Positions 1 through 5,881 are shown, counted from the stretch's first letter. The stretch is DNA of 6,273 nucleotides from Caldifarciminota bacterium (GCA_025061975.1 JANXBB010000185.1:1-6273); one strand, 5' to 3'. Numbers and translations: made by a program. The notes: a model not told the origin generated them from the sequence alone.

Positions 1-126
1 TACATGATCCATCATTTATATAATATTTCCGAAAAACTAAATCACCACACATCAGATGCCTTAGCAATTGCTTATACATATTCAGTGGCGCCGAATAATT
101 TTATTCCAAATTTTAAATATCTTTAA
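1..126 (+). CDS. ruvC: RuvC crossover junction endonuclease, C-terminal end only (5' part outside window)
   Basis: Frame 1 is open from the first base to a TAA at 124-126 and gives 41 residues. The stretch SDALAIAY (residues 18-25) matches the conserved C-terminal active-site helix of RuvC, whose usual form is DALAIA. The spacing H16-T-S-D19 reproduces the His-x-x-Asp metal-binding pair known from Thermus RuvC, where E. coli has Asp-x-x-Asp. RuvC is the homodimeric endonuclease that resolves Holliday junctions after RuvAB branch migration. The fragment lies 9 nt upstream of ruvA, and ruvC-ruvA-ruvB is a common bacterial order, which supports the call despite its short length. The remaining catalytic acidic residues lie in the part not seen. 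Confidence 0.85.
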   Translation, partial: YMIHHLYNISEKLNHHTSDALAIAYTYSVAPNNFIPNFKYL

Positions 127-135
127 ATTAAATTA

Positions 136-690
136 ATGATTGCCACTTTAACAGGAAAGGTTATAAGCAAGACCCCCACCAGCATAGTTGTTGACTGCTC
201 AGGAATTGGCTTTCTTGTTTATGTCCCCGTTTTACTAAGTCAAAACATTGAAATCGATCAACAAATAAAACTTTTAATCCAACCGGTATTTTCTCATAAA
301 AAAATAGAATTTTATGGATTTGCCACTGCAGAAGAAAAAGATATTTTTAATACAATAATCAGTGTTAAAGGAGTAGGGGCACGCGTTGGACTAAATTTAT
401 TATGCCGACTTAGCCCCCAAGAGATTAAAACGGCAATTGAAACTAAAAATCTCCAAATCTTTAAAACAATTCCGGGAATCGGACCCAAAAAAGCGGAAAG
501 GATTATATTCTATTTAAAGAAAAGTTCGGAAGAATCTGCACGGATACCGGAAAATTATCGGGAAATATATCAAGCTTTAAATAATTTGGGATTTAGTCGC
601 AAAGAAATCAATGAACGATTGGCTCGAATTCCTGATTGGACGAAAAAATCACTAACTGAAGTAATTCAATTAGTATTAAAACAACGATGA
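136..690 (+). CDS. ruvA: Holliday junction branch migration complex subunit RuvA
   Basis: This is the 184-residue junction-binding subunit of the RuvAB motor; the family is usually about 190-205 residues. The N-terminal OB-fold begins MIATLTGKV and runs to about residue 62. Two helix-hairpin-helix DNA-binding motifs follow: VKGVGAR at 77-83 and IPGIGPKKAERI at 112-123. The C-terminal domain III (about 142-184, with ALNNLGFSRKEI) is the part that contacts RuvB. The ATG start aligns with the family N-terminus. No Shine-Dalgarno sequence is visible in the 9-nt gap after ruvC, which is only A and T, so translation is probably coupled to ruvC. The ATGA overlap with ruvB ensures co-translation. Nothing appears broken, and the identification is secure from motifs and neighbours together. 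Confidence 0.97.
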   Translation: MIATLTGKVISKTPTSIVVDCSGIGFLVYVPVLLSQNIEIDQQIKLLIQPVFSHKKIEFYGFATAEEKDIFNTIISVKGVGARVGLNLLCRLSPQEIKTAIETKNLQIFKTIPGIGPKKAERIIFYLKKSSEESARIPENYREIYQALNNLGFSRKEINERLARIPDWTKKSLTEVIQLVLKQR

Positions 691-1727
691 GCAAAGACAA
701 AAAATTCCGTATTACTTCACCTCAAAAATTTGAAGGAGAAGAAGTTTTTGATATTAAATTACGTCCTAAACGACTATCAGACTTTATTGGCCAAAATAAA
801 ATCAAAGAAAACCTTTCAGTATTTATAGAGGCTGCTAAAAAACGGCACGAACCGTTAGAACATATTTTACTTTTCGGACCTTCCGGACTTGGCAAAACAA
901 CCTTAGCTAATATTATTGCTAATGAAATGGCAAGTAATATTTACACAACCACCGGTTCAGTACTTGAACGACCAGCAGATTTATGCGGAATTCTTACTAA
1001 TTTAGAAGAACGCGATATCTTCTTTATCGACGAGGTCCATCGCACCAATAAAGCAGTTGAAGAATATTTATATCCGGCACTCGATGACTTTACAATTGAC
1101 ATTGTCTTAGATAAAGGGCCGGGAGCTCGTACCTGCCGAATTCCTATTAAAAGTTTTACATTAATTGGTGCAACCACACGTTCTGGATTATTAACAGCTC
1201 CATTGCGAGCACGGTTTGGTATTACATTCAGACTTGATTATTATACGCCGGAAGATTTATTCTTAATCGTCAAACGCTCCGCTAAAATCTTAGAAATAGA
1301 AATTTCCGATGAAGGTGCAATGGAAATAGCAACTCGTGCCCGAGGTACACCAAGAATTGCAAATCGACTTTTACGACGAGTCCGGGATTTTGCTCAGGTG
1401 AATAACAAATCAATCATTGATAAGGAAATTGCTGAATACGCTTTAGAGAAGCTAGAAGTAGATAAAAACGGCTTAGATGAAATGGATAAACGAATTTTAC
1501 TTACAATTATCGATAAATTTAATGGCGGTCCGGTAGGCATTAACACATTAGCAATTGCAATTGGTGAGAGTGCAGAAACACTTGAAGAAGTTTATGAACC
1601 TTATCTTGTCCAAAAAGGTTTTCTAAATCGAACTTTACGAGGGCGAGAAGCAACTTCATTGGCATACGAAATCTTCGGCAAAAAAACCAAGACCCAAATC
1701 CAATTAGAGCTCCCCAATAACTTATAA
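687..1727 (+). CDS. ruvB: Holliday junction branch migration ATPase RuvB
   Basis: This is the 346-residue AAA+ ATPase that forms hexameric rings on both sides of RuvA and pumps DNA through the junction. In order: RPKRLSDFIGQ (26-36), typical of the RuvB N-terminus; Walker A GPSGLGKTT (64-72); Walker B IDEVHR (114-119); sensor 1 in GATTRSG (161-167); the arginine finger in PLRARFG (R174); sensor 2 in GTPRIANR (220-227); and a C-terminal winged helix containing GGPVGINTLA (280-289) and LNRTLRGREAT (313-323). All catalytic elements are intact and the length is normal. The start codon overlaps the ruvA stop as ATGA, with no Shine-Dalgarno upstream, so translation probably depends on ribosomes finishing ruvA. 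A secreted deacetylase gene follows after only 4 nt, an unusual operon partner. Confidence 0.99.
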   Translation: MSKDKKFRITSPQKFEGEEVFDIKLRPKRLSDFIGQNKIKENLSVFIEAAKKRHEPLEHILLFGPSGLGKTTLANIIANEMASNIYTTTGSVLERPADLCGILTNLEERDIFFIDEVHRTNKAVEEYLYPALDDFTIDIVLDKGPGARTCRIPIKSFTLIGATTRSGLLTAPLRARFGITFRLDYYTPEDLFLIVKRSAKILEIEISDEGAMEIATRARGTPRIANRLLRRVRDFAQVNNKSIIDKEIAEYALEKLEVDKNGLDEMDKRILLTIIDKFNGGPVGINTLAIAIGESAETLEEVYEPYLVQKGFLNRTLRGREATSLAYEIFGKKTKTQIQLELPNNL

Positions 1728-1731
1728 TCCC

Positions 1732-2574
1732 GTGCTTAAAATTAATTTGGTTTTAATTTTAGTGCTCTTTACCCAAATTTATAGTGCGGAACTAAAGTCA
1801 GTAGTTTTATGCTTTGATGACGCCTATTACTCGGTATATAAGTATGGCTTTCCCCTCTTAAAAGAATATAAAATACCAATTACTTTAGGAGTCATAACTA
1901 ATTATCTAAACCGTTCTCAAAAGCCGCGAAAATCAGCAGATCCTTATCAATTTATGAATATCGGAGAGATAAAAGAAATGCGCCAACAGTTAAATATCGA
2001 AATCGCAAGTCATTCAGTAAGCCATCGGAATTTGGTTCATCTTGCTGAAAATGAAATAAAATTTGAACTCGAATACTCCAAACATGTTTTAGATTCGATT
2101 TTTGGTGAACCCACAATAACGTTTATCTATCCTTATGGTAGGTTTAATAACCAAGTAATAAACCTAGTTAAAAAAGCTAATTACCAACTAGCTCGAGCAG
2201 TTCTATACGGTGAACCTAATCTTTGGGTTGGGCGGTATACACTTGCAGTAAAAGAAGTTAGAAAAGAAACTACGATAAATGAAATAATCGATTTTATAAA
2301 CCACAATAAAACCACAATATTATTGTTTCACCGCCTCGCTCCTAATCCTAAAGTATTTACTGAGTGGAGTGTTGATAACTTTCATGCACTGCTTAAATAT
2401 TTAAGAACCAACAACTTTATCCGCATCACAACACTAAAAGAACTGTACTATGATTGGTGCCAAACAAAATTATTGGCTATGGCAAGAAACTCCCCCCATA
2501 ATGATTACCTTAACCTATTCCAGAAGGTAGACATCGACCAAACACGAACTCGTAATCCCAGCATCATAAAATAA
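1732..2574 (+). CDS. secreted polysaccharide deacetylase family (NodB-homology) protein
   Basis: The 280-residue protein opens with a signal peptide (hydrophobic core about residues 4-17, possible cleavage after YSA at 19), so it is probably exported. The NodB-type carbohydrate esterase motifs follow in order: CFDD with D29 and D30 (catalytic base and metal aspartate), SHSVSH with metal ligands H94 and H98, YPYGR (133-137) equivalent to the RPPYG loop, and LLFHR with H200. All expected metal ligands are present, so it looks active. The substrate cannot be read from sequence; N-acetylated peptidoglycan or another envelope polysaccharide is likely. The start is GTG, chosen because it begins the signal peptide. 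It has no Shine-Dalgarno and lies 4 nt after ruvB, so coupling is likely. The domain seems complete by about residue 240; the last 40 residues show no family motif, and the final 20 overlap the neighbouring gene on the other strand. Confidence 0.87.
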   Translation: MLKINLVLILVLFTQIYSAELKSVVLCFDDAYYSVYKYGFPLLKEYKIPITLGVITNYLNRSQKPRKSADPYQFMNIGEIKEMRQQLNIEIASHSVSHRNLVHLAENEIKFELEYSKHVLDSIFGEPTITFIYPYGRFNNQVINLVKKANYQLARAVLYGEPNLWVGRYTLAVKEVRKETTINEIIDFINHNKTTILLFHRLAPNPKVFTEWSVDNFHALLKYLRTNNFIRITTLKELYYDWCQTKLLAMARNSPHNDYLNLFQKVDIDQTRTRNPSIIK

Positions 2575-3192
2575 CTTTAGGTTCTTTTTATAACCCACAA
2601 AAATATCTATGTGATGGTTATTCACCATTGAACCAATATCATGAGCATATACAACACCCGGTTCTTCCAAGTTTGTATGCGCAACCACTGAAGCACGGTC
2701 TACCTTAGCCAGCTGCGGTATATAAAGCTTTGAACCTAAAGGAATTACCGCAGGATCAACAGCAACTGATTGAAAAGGTCTAATGGTATAACCACCATAA
2801 CCTAAAAATTCTTTTACAATTCTTGCCCGATTGACACGTTTTAGATAACTTATGCGCCGGCCATCAATCAGTTCTGCGCATGATTCTTTCTTAAAGTCCT
2901 CAACAAATTTTCTAGGAAAATAACCTAAAAGTTTGCCGTTTTCTAAATATATTGGCGTATCTCTCTTACCAGAATAATCTTTCTCCTCAACAATCCAGTA
3001 AAAAGTGACCTTAAACTTTCCTTTATACCGAGGAACAAACGGAATTTGCGCACTATCTGGGGTAGTAACTTCTAAAAACAGAAGCTTACTTTCAGGCTGA
3101 GTATCAGGTTCTTTTATCACCGGCCGATAAAAACAAGATAACACCAATAATACCGGTAATAAAAACCAATATAAACCTATTACTTTCTTCAT
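2515..3192 (-). CDS. 3D (Asp-Asp-Asp) domain lipoprotein, probable envelope/peptidoglycan protein
   Basis: From the ATG at 3190-3192 the product is 225 residues. It begins MKK, then a hydrophobic stretch ending VLSC (17-20), a plausible lipobox with C20 as lipidated residue, so it is predicted to be membrane-anchored and extracytoplasmic. The C-terminal part is a 3D domain of the double-psi barrel type shared with the end of MltA lytic transglycosylases. The three aspartates are D146 in AVDPAVIPLG, D185 in AHDIGS and D196 in HIDIF. Residues 59-117, with FKVTFYW and a DGRRI segment, resemble the usual N-terminal part of such proteins. No MltA catalytic domain is visible, so enzymatic activity is unproven. 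A TTG 12 nt further upstream is in frame, but it lies inside the -10 box of the promoter and is rejected as start. The 3' end overlaps the convergent deacetylase gene by 60 bp. Confidence 0.82.
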   Translation of the reverse strand: MKKVIGLYWFLLPVLLVLSCFYRPVIKEPDTQPESKLLFLEVTTPDSAQIPFVPRYKGKFKVTFYWIVEEKDYSGKRDTPIYLENGKLLGYFPRKFVEDFKKESCAELIDGRRISYLKRVNRARIVKEFLGYGGYTIRPFQSVAVDPAVIPLGSKLYIPQLAKVDRASVVAHTNLEEPGVVYAHDIGSMVNNHHIDIFVGYKKNLKLFYDAGITSSCLVDVYLLE

Positions 3193-3203
3193 AAATAAGC
3201 TCA

Positions 3204-3231
3204 ATTATAACAAAAACAATAAGAATGTCAA
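3204..3231 (-). promoter_or_regulatory. strong sigma-70-type promoter for the 3D lipoprotein gene
   Basis: Read on the minus strand, a perfect -35 (TTGACA, 3226-3231) is followed by 16 nt and a perfect -10 (TATAAT, 3204-3209). Transcription would begin near 3197, leaving only about 5 nt before the ATG at 3192. This is close to leaderless and leaves no room for a ribosome binding site. It also fixes the start codon, because the in-frame TTG at 3202-3204 overlaps the -10 box. Confidence 0.75.
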
Positions 3232-3307
3232 TAACTTATATAAACCACCCTTAAACACTATTAACAACCCATTTTTAAGACAAATGTTTGTGATTATAAG
3301 TTATTGA
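3228..3307. repeat. 13-bp perfect inverted repeat spanning the divergent promoters
   Basis: The left arm TCAATAACTTATA (3228-3240) and right arm TATAAGTTATTGA (3295-3307) are exact reverse complements separated by 54 nt. Each arm ends in TTGA, which forms the start of a -35 box pointing away from the centre. The element therefore covers the -35 and the bases just upstream of it in both directions. It could be an operator for one regulator acting on both transcripts, or a shared promoter-upstream element. The spacing is too long for a terminator hairpin. Confidence 0.6.
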
Positions 3308-3331
3308 TTGCTAAATAATTATATCTAACAT
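3304..3331 (+). promoter_or_regulatory. possible distal promoter toward yggS
   Basis: The right inverted-repeat arm leads into TTGATT (3304-3309), then 16 nt, then TAACAT (3326-3331). This -10 is weaker than the consensus, but the geometry matches the minus-strand promoter of the other arm. If used, it would give yggS a leader of about 35 nt, as an alternative to the proximal promoter. Confidence 0.35.
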
Positions 3332-3339
3332 AAAGTTTC

Positions 3340-3367
3340 TTGATTTTTGTTCAAAGCTTGTTATAAT
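3340..3367 (+). promoter_or_regulatory. proximal promoter for yggS-hslV, placing the start codon at +1
   Basis: TTGATT (3340-3345), a 16-nt spacer and a perfect TATAAT (3362-3367) lie directly before yggS. The ATG at 3375 is 7 nt past the -10 box, the normal position of the transcription start, so the message is predicted to be leaderless. No Shine-Dalgarno sequence lies between the -10 box and the gene, consistent with this. Confidence 0.65.
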
Positions 3368-3374
3368 CTCTGTG

Positions 3375-4091
3375 ATGGATATTAATCGCGATGAACTTTA
3401 TAAGACTCTAAAGGCTAATTTTGATGCCTTGACCGAGCGTATAATAAATTCCTGCGCCAAAGCTAAGCGAGATCCCAAAGAAATTATTATTGTTGGAGCA
3501 ACGAAAACTGTACCCTATTATATTATAGAAATAAGTATTGAGCTGGGGCTTAAAATTGTTGGAGAAAACCGAGTCCAGGAGGCTGCTGAAAAATATCAGT
3601 ATCTCGGTAACAAAATACAATGGCACCTTATAGGTCATCTCCAAACAAATAAAGTCAAAAAAGCTTTAGAAATATTTGATATGATTCAAAGCGTTGATTC
3701 TCATCATCTTGCATTAGAAATTGAAAAACGTGCTAGTGTGCTTAATAGATCAGTACCAATTCTAATTGAGGTTAACACCTCAGGTGAGGCTTCAAAGTTT
3801 GGAGTTAACCCAAAAGATGTTTTTAGTTTAACGAGTGAAATCCTTAAGCTTCCTCATTTGAAACTTCAGGGTTTTATGACTTTAGGTCCGGGGTTAGCGG
3901 TGCAAGATCCGGAGCATTCAAGGCCTTGTTTTCGGCTACTTTATGAGCTTCGTGCGAAAGTTAACAAAGAATTTGGGTTAGAACTGCCATATTTATCAAT
4001 GGGTATGAGTTCGGATTTTGAGGTTGCAATTGCTGAAGGGTCTAATATGATTAGAATTGGGACGCTGCTTTTTGGTAAAAGACCTGTTTAA
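3375..4091 (+). CDS. yggS: YggS/PLPHP family pyridoxal 5'-phosphate homeostasis protein
   Basis: This is a 238-residue single-domain PLP-binding protein with the fold of the alanine racemase N-terminal barrel. The family buffers PLP and affects amino-acid and keto-acid balance; no clear catalytic reaction is known. Landmarks: K44 in VGATKTVP is the Schiff-base lysine, followed by GENRVQE (63-69), [11 protein letters not shown] (83-93), [12 protein letters not shown] (132-143), GFMTLGP (166-172), the phosphate-binding [12 protein letters not shown] (208-219) and RIGTLLFG (227-234). Length is normal for the family. A GTG immediately before the ATG (3372-3374) is also in frame; ATG is preferred because it falls at the predicted transcription start. 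The gene is first in a two-gene unit with hslV, 14 nt downstream. In other bacteria yggS often sits with cell-division or proC/yggT genes, which are absent here. Confidence 0.96.
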   Translation: MDINRDELYKTLKANFDALTERIINSCAKAKRDPKEIIIVGATKTVPYYIIEISIELGLKIVGENRVQEAAEKYQYLGNKIQWHLIGHLQTNKVKKALEIFDMIQSVDSHHLALEIEKRASVLNRSVPILIEVNTSGEASKFGVNPKDVFSLTSEILKLPHLKLQGFMTLGPGLAVQDPEHSRPCFRLLYELRAKVNKEFGLELPYLSMGMSSDFEVAIAEGSNMIRIGTLLFGKRPV

Positions 4092-4093
4092 AA

Positions 4094-4100
4094 AAGGAGA
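4094..4100 (+). promoter_or_regulatory. hslV ribosome binding site
   Basis: AAGGAGA lies in the yggS-hslV gap, with the AGGAG core 6 nt before the ATG at 4106. It is the only textbook Shine-Dalgarno in the window, which shows that the organism can use such sites although its other genes mostly lack them. Confidence 0.8.
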
Positions 4101-4105
4101 TCAAA

Positions 4106-4642
4106 ATGGGCAGAATTGTCTCTACAACTATTATTGGCCTCAAAAGGGCTAATAAATGTGCTATGGCATGTGATGGACAAGTTACTTTAGGGGATACTAT
4201 TATTAAAGAAACTGCGAAAAAGATCCGTAAAATTTATAATGATAAGGTTTTGGTCGGTTTTGCCGGTGGTGCTGCTGATGCTTTTACGCTTTTTGAGCGG
4301 TTTGAAGCTAAACTTGAGGAATATCATGGCAATCTTCCCCGAGCAGTTGTTGAACTTGCTAAAGACTGGCGTGCTGATCGAGTTTTAAGGCGGCTTGAAG
4401 CTCATTTAGCTATTTTAAACCATGAACATTCGTATTTGGTATCAGGTGCCGGTGATGTAATTGAACCGGATGACGGGATTGTTGCTATTGGTTCAGGTGG
4501 TCCATATGCGTTAGCAGTTGCTCGGGCATTGATTAAATACACGAATTTAGACCCTAAAACGATTGTTGAAGAAGCAATAAGAATTGCAGGTTCAATAAAT
4601 ATTTATACCAACCAGCAGATTTATATTGAAACTTTAGATTAA
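4106..4642 (+). CDS. hslV: ATP-dependent protease subunit HslV (ClpQ)
   Basis: This is the 178-residue proteolytic subunit of the HslUV (ClpYQ) protease, related to the proteasome beta subunit, which forms a dodecamer capped by HslU ATPase rings. The catalytic N-terminal threonine should be T7, exposed after removal of MGRIVS. Counting from T7 as 1, the conserved D17 (in CDGQVTLG) and K33 are both present. Other family signatures are [48 protein letters not shown] and AGSINIYTN. The position before D17, normally glycine (GDGQVT), is cysteine here. A strong ribosome binding site precedes the ATG. The partner hslU, usually the next gene, does not follow: a convergent gene ends 3 nt downstream. 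hslU must be elsewhere or absent. Confidence 0.97.
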   Translation: MGRIVSTTIIGLKRANKCAMACDGQVTLGDTIIKETAKKIRKIYNDKVLVGFAGGAADAFTLFERFEAKLEEYHGNLPRAVVELAKDWRADRVLRRLEAHLAILNHEHSYLVSGAGDVIEPDDGIVAIGSGGPYALAVARALIKYTNLDPKTIVEEAIRIAGSINIYTNQQIYIETLD

Positions 4643-4645
4643 ACC

Positions 4646-5860
4646 TTATTTTATAAACTGGTAAAAAAAGCTTAAAATTGCCCCGGTAATTACCGGCACC
4701 GACAAATTGTCATCAATATTAAACGGTAAAAGTTCTACTAATGTAGCGATAAACGCTCCAATGACAATTAATAATAAAGGCAAGTTATTATACTGATAAG
4801 CAATATATCCAAACAAAAGACACGATGTAAAATGTGCTAAAGAGCCTTCAAAAGTTTTATTAATAAGTTTATGCCGACCATAAGCTAAACCTAAGGTTTT
4901 GGCGGCAAGATCTCCAAAGATTAAAAAAATTATCACTGTGATTGCGATATCTCGTTCAAATAATAAAAAGCTTAAAAAGCATCCCAGTAAGAAAAGTGTC
5001 ATAGAGGAAATTCTTGCAGTTTCTTTATCTTTATATACAGCAAAAATATTTCTGATATCACGTACTAAAAATTTATTAACTTTCTGATTAAAGATTCTAA
5101 CTATATCGGCAATAAAAAAGATCCCTAAGATCACTCCGATAATTGTTAGTAAAATAAGTTTGGATACCAAATAGCTTAGAATTGGAAAAACCATCGCAAA
5201 TGGCCGAAGTAAAGTCCGCCATAGTCGAAAATCCGGATATAAAGCACGATTTATCACTAATAAGCGAAACCGAACAATATTCGAGACGGAAACGTAAAAA
5301 AGATAGCTAATAATTACAAGAAAGCTTATAGTTTCAATGGTTAATGGAAATCTTAATACTAAAAGATATCCTAAAAGTGGTAATACCGCAATTGAGATCA
5401 ATTCTTGAGTCTGACTGATAATAATCATTGACATAATAACAAAAACCAAAATTACAACATCGCTTACCACTAGCTTGTAGCCATGTAAATAAAACATTCG
5501 GTAAAGATTATAAAACATTATCCCTGTTAAAGTTGCGGCACCTTGTCCACCGCGAAATCCGATATAAAAAGGAAAAATATGGCCAAGTGCCGCTGCAAAA
5601 CCTGCAAGATAACTTGTTACTAACGAACAGCGCAAAACCTGTTGAGCAATTAAAATTGCTATAACCCCTTTTGATAAATCGTATATTGCAGTAGGCACTG
5701 CCCATAAAAATCCATAGGATTTTGCAATATTGGTTGTTCCGGGATTAAAACTACCCACAGTCCGAATATCCGCTCCTTTAAAAATCTTAATTAAAATATA
5801 AGCCGGCAAAACTGAACCTAATAAGTAACCTGTTAAAACTGCTACGAGACACTTAAGCAT
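4646..5860 (-). CDS. fusion of PlsY-like glycerol-3-phosphate acyltransferase and CTP-dependent diacylglycerol/polyprenol kinase-like domain
   Basis: This 404-residue polytopic membrane protein is twice the usual PlsY length (about 200). Residues 1-200 are PlsY-like: GSVLPAYILIKI near the start, DIRTVGSFNPGTTN (31-44), then LGHIFPFYIGFRGGQGAAT (92-110), matching the acyl-phosphate:glycerol-3-phosphate acyltransferase motifs. Residues about 212-404 match the SEC59/Dgk1/phytol kinase family (COG0170 type): basic cytoplasmic segment and KDKETAR (277-283), then FGDLAAKTLG (315-324), YGRHKL (327-332), NKTFEGSLAHF (334-344) and VELLPFNIDDNLSVP (375-389). PlsY makes lysophosphatidate; relatives of the second domain phosphorylate diacylglycerol, dolichol or phytol with CTP. 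The frame is continuous, with no sign of a frameshift at the junction. GGKG of standard PlsY is GGQG here. The ATG fits the first membrane helix and the promoter upstream. The kinase substrate cannot be deduced. Confidence 0.88.
   Translation of the reverse strand: MLKCLVAVLTGYLLGSVLPAYILIKIFKGADIRTVGSFNPGTTNIAKSYGFLWAVPTAIYDLSKGVIAILIAQQVLRCSLVTSYLAGFAAALGHIFPFYIGFRGGQGAATLTGIMFYNLYRMFYLHGYKLVVSDVVILVFVIMSMIIISQTQELISIAVLPLLGYLLVLRFPLTIETISFLVIISYLFYVSVSNIVRFRLLVINRALYPDFRLWRTLLRPFAMVFPILSYLVSKLILLTIIGVILGIFFIADIVRIFNQKVNKFLVRDIRNIFAVYKDKETARISSMTLFLLGCFLSFLLFERDIAITVIIFLIFGDLAAKTLGLAYGRHKLINKTFEGSLAHFTSCLLFGYIAYQYNNLPLLLIVIGAFIATLVELLPFNIDDNLSVPVITGAILSFFYQFIK
4683..4696. repeat. 14-bp perfect palindrome at the hslV/plsY convergent ends
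   Basis: CCGGTAATTACCGG can fold as a 5-bp stem with a 4-nt loop in RNA from either strand. It lies 41 nt past the hslV stop and inside the last codons of the fusion gene. On the minus strand a run of seven T residues follows about 13 nt later, and on the plus strand there is none. It may help end transcription between the convergent genes, but it is not a textbook terminator. Confidence 0.3.
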
Positions 5861-5864
5861 AAAT

Positions 5865-5871
5865 CCCCCCC
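5865..5871 (-). promoter_or_regulatory. G7 tract acting as the likely ribosome binding site of the plsY fusion
   Basis: Seven consecutive G residues on the minus strand end 4 nt before the ATG. They could pair with the anti-Shine-Dalgarno pyrimidines using G-U pairs. The spacing is short. Most of the predicted 15-nt leader is this tract. Confidence 0.45.
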
Positions 5872-5881
5872 AGTCTTTGCG

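Noticed and set aside
941..1177. 78-codon minus-strand frame inside ruvB
   Set aside because: It lies wholly within the conserved ATPase core of ruvB, has no family resemblance and no promoter or ribosome site.
1723..1728. TATAAT as a dedicated promoter for the deacetylase
   Set aside because: No -35 box is present at 15-18 nt upstream, and the transcript would start after the GTG; operon coupling explains expression better.
3408..3644. 78-codon minus-strand frame inside yggS
   Set aside because: It is antisense to conserved yggS motifs; its composition reflects the complementary strand.
4683..4696. CCGGTAATTACCGG as a true intrinsic terminator for hslV
   Set aside because: No T-run follows it on the plus strand, and it lies inside the coding end of the convergent gene; it is listed only as a palindrome.
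4899..5087. 62-codon plus-strand frame inside the kinase domain of the fusion gene
   Set aside because: The opposite strand encodes the clear lipid-kinase signature; the shadow has no recognisable features.
5508..5705. 65-codon minus-strand frame overlapping the PlsY half
   Set aside because: It is an alternative frame on the same strand through the conserved PlsY loop, with no initiation signal.
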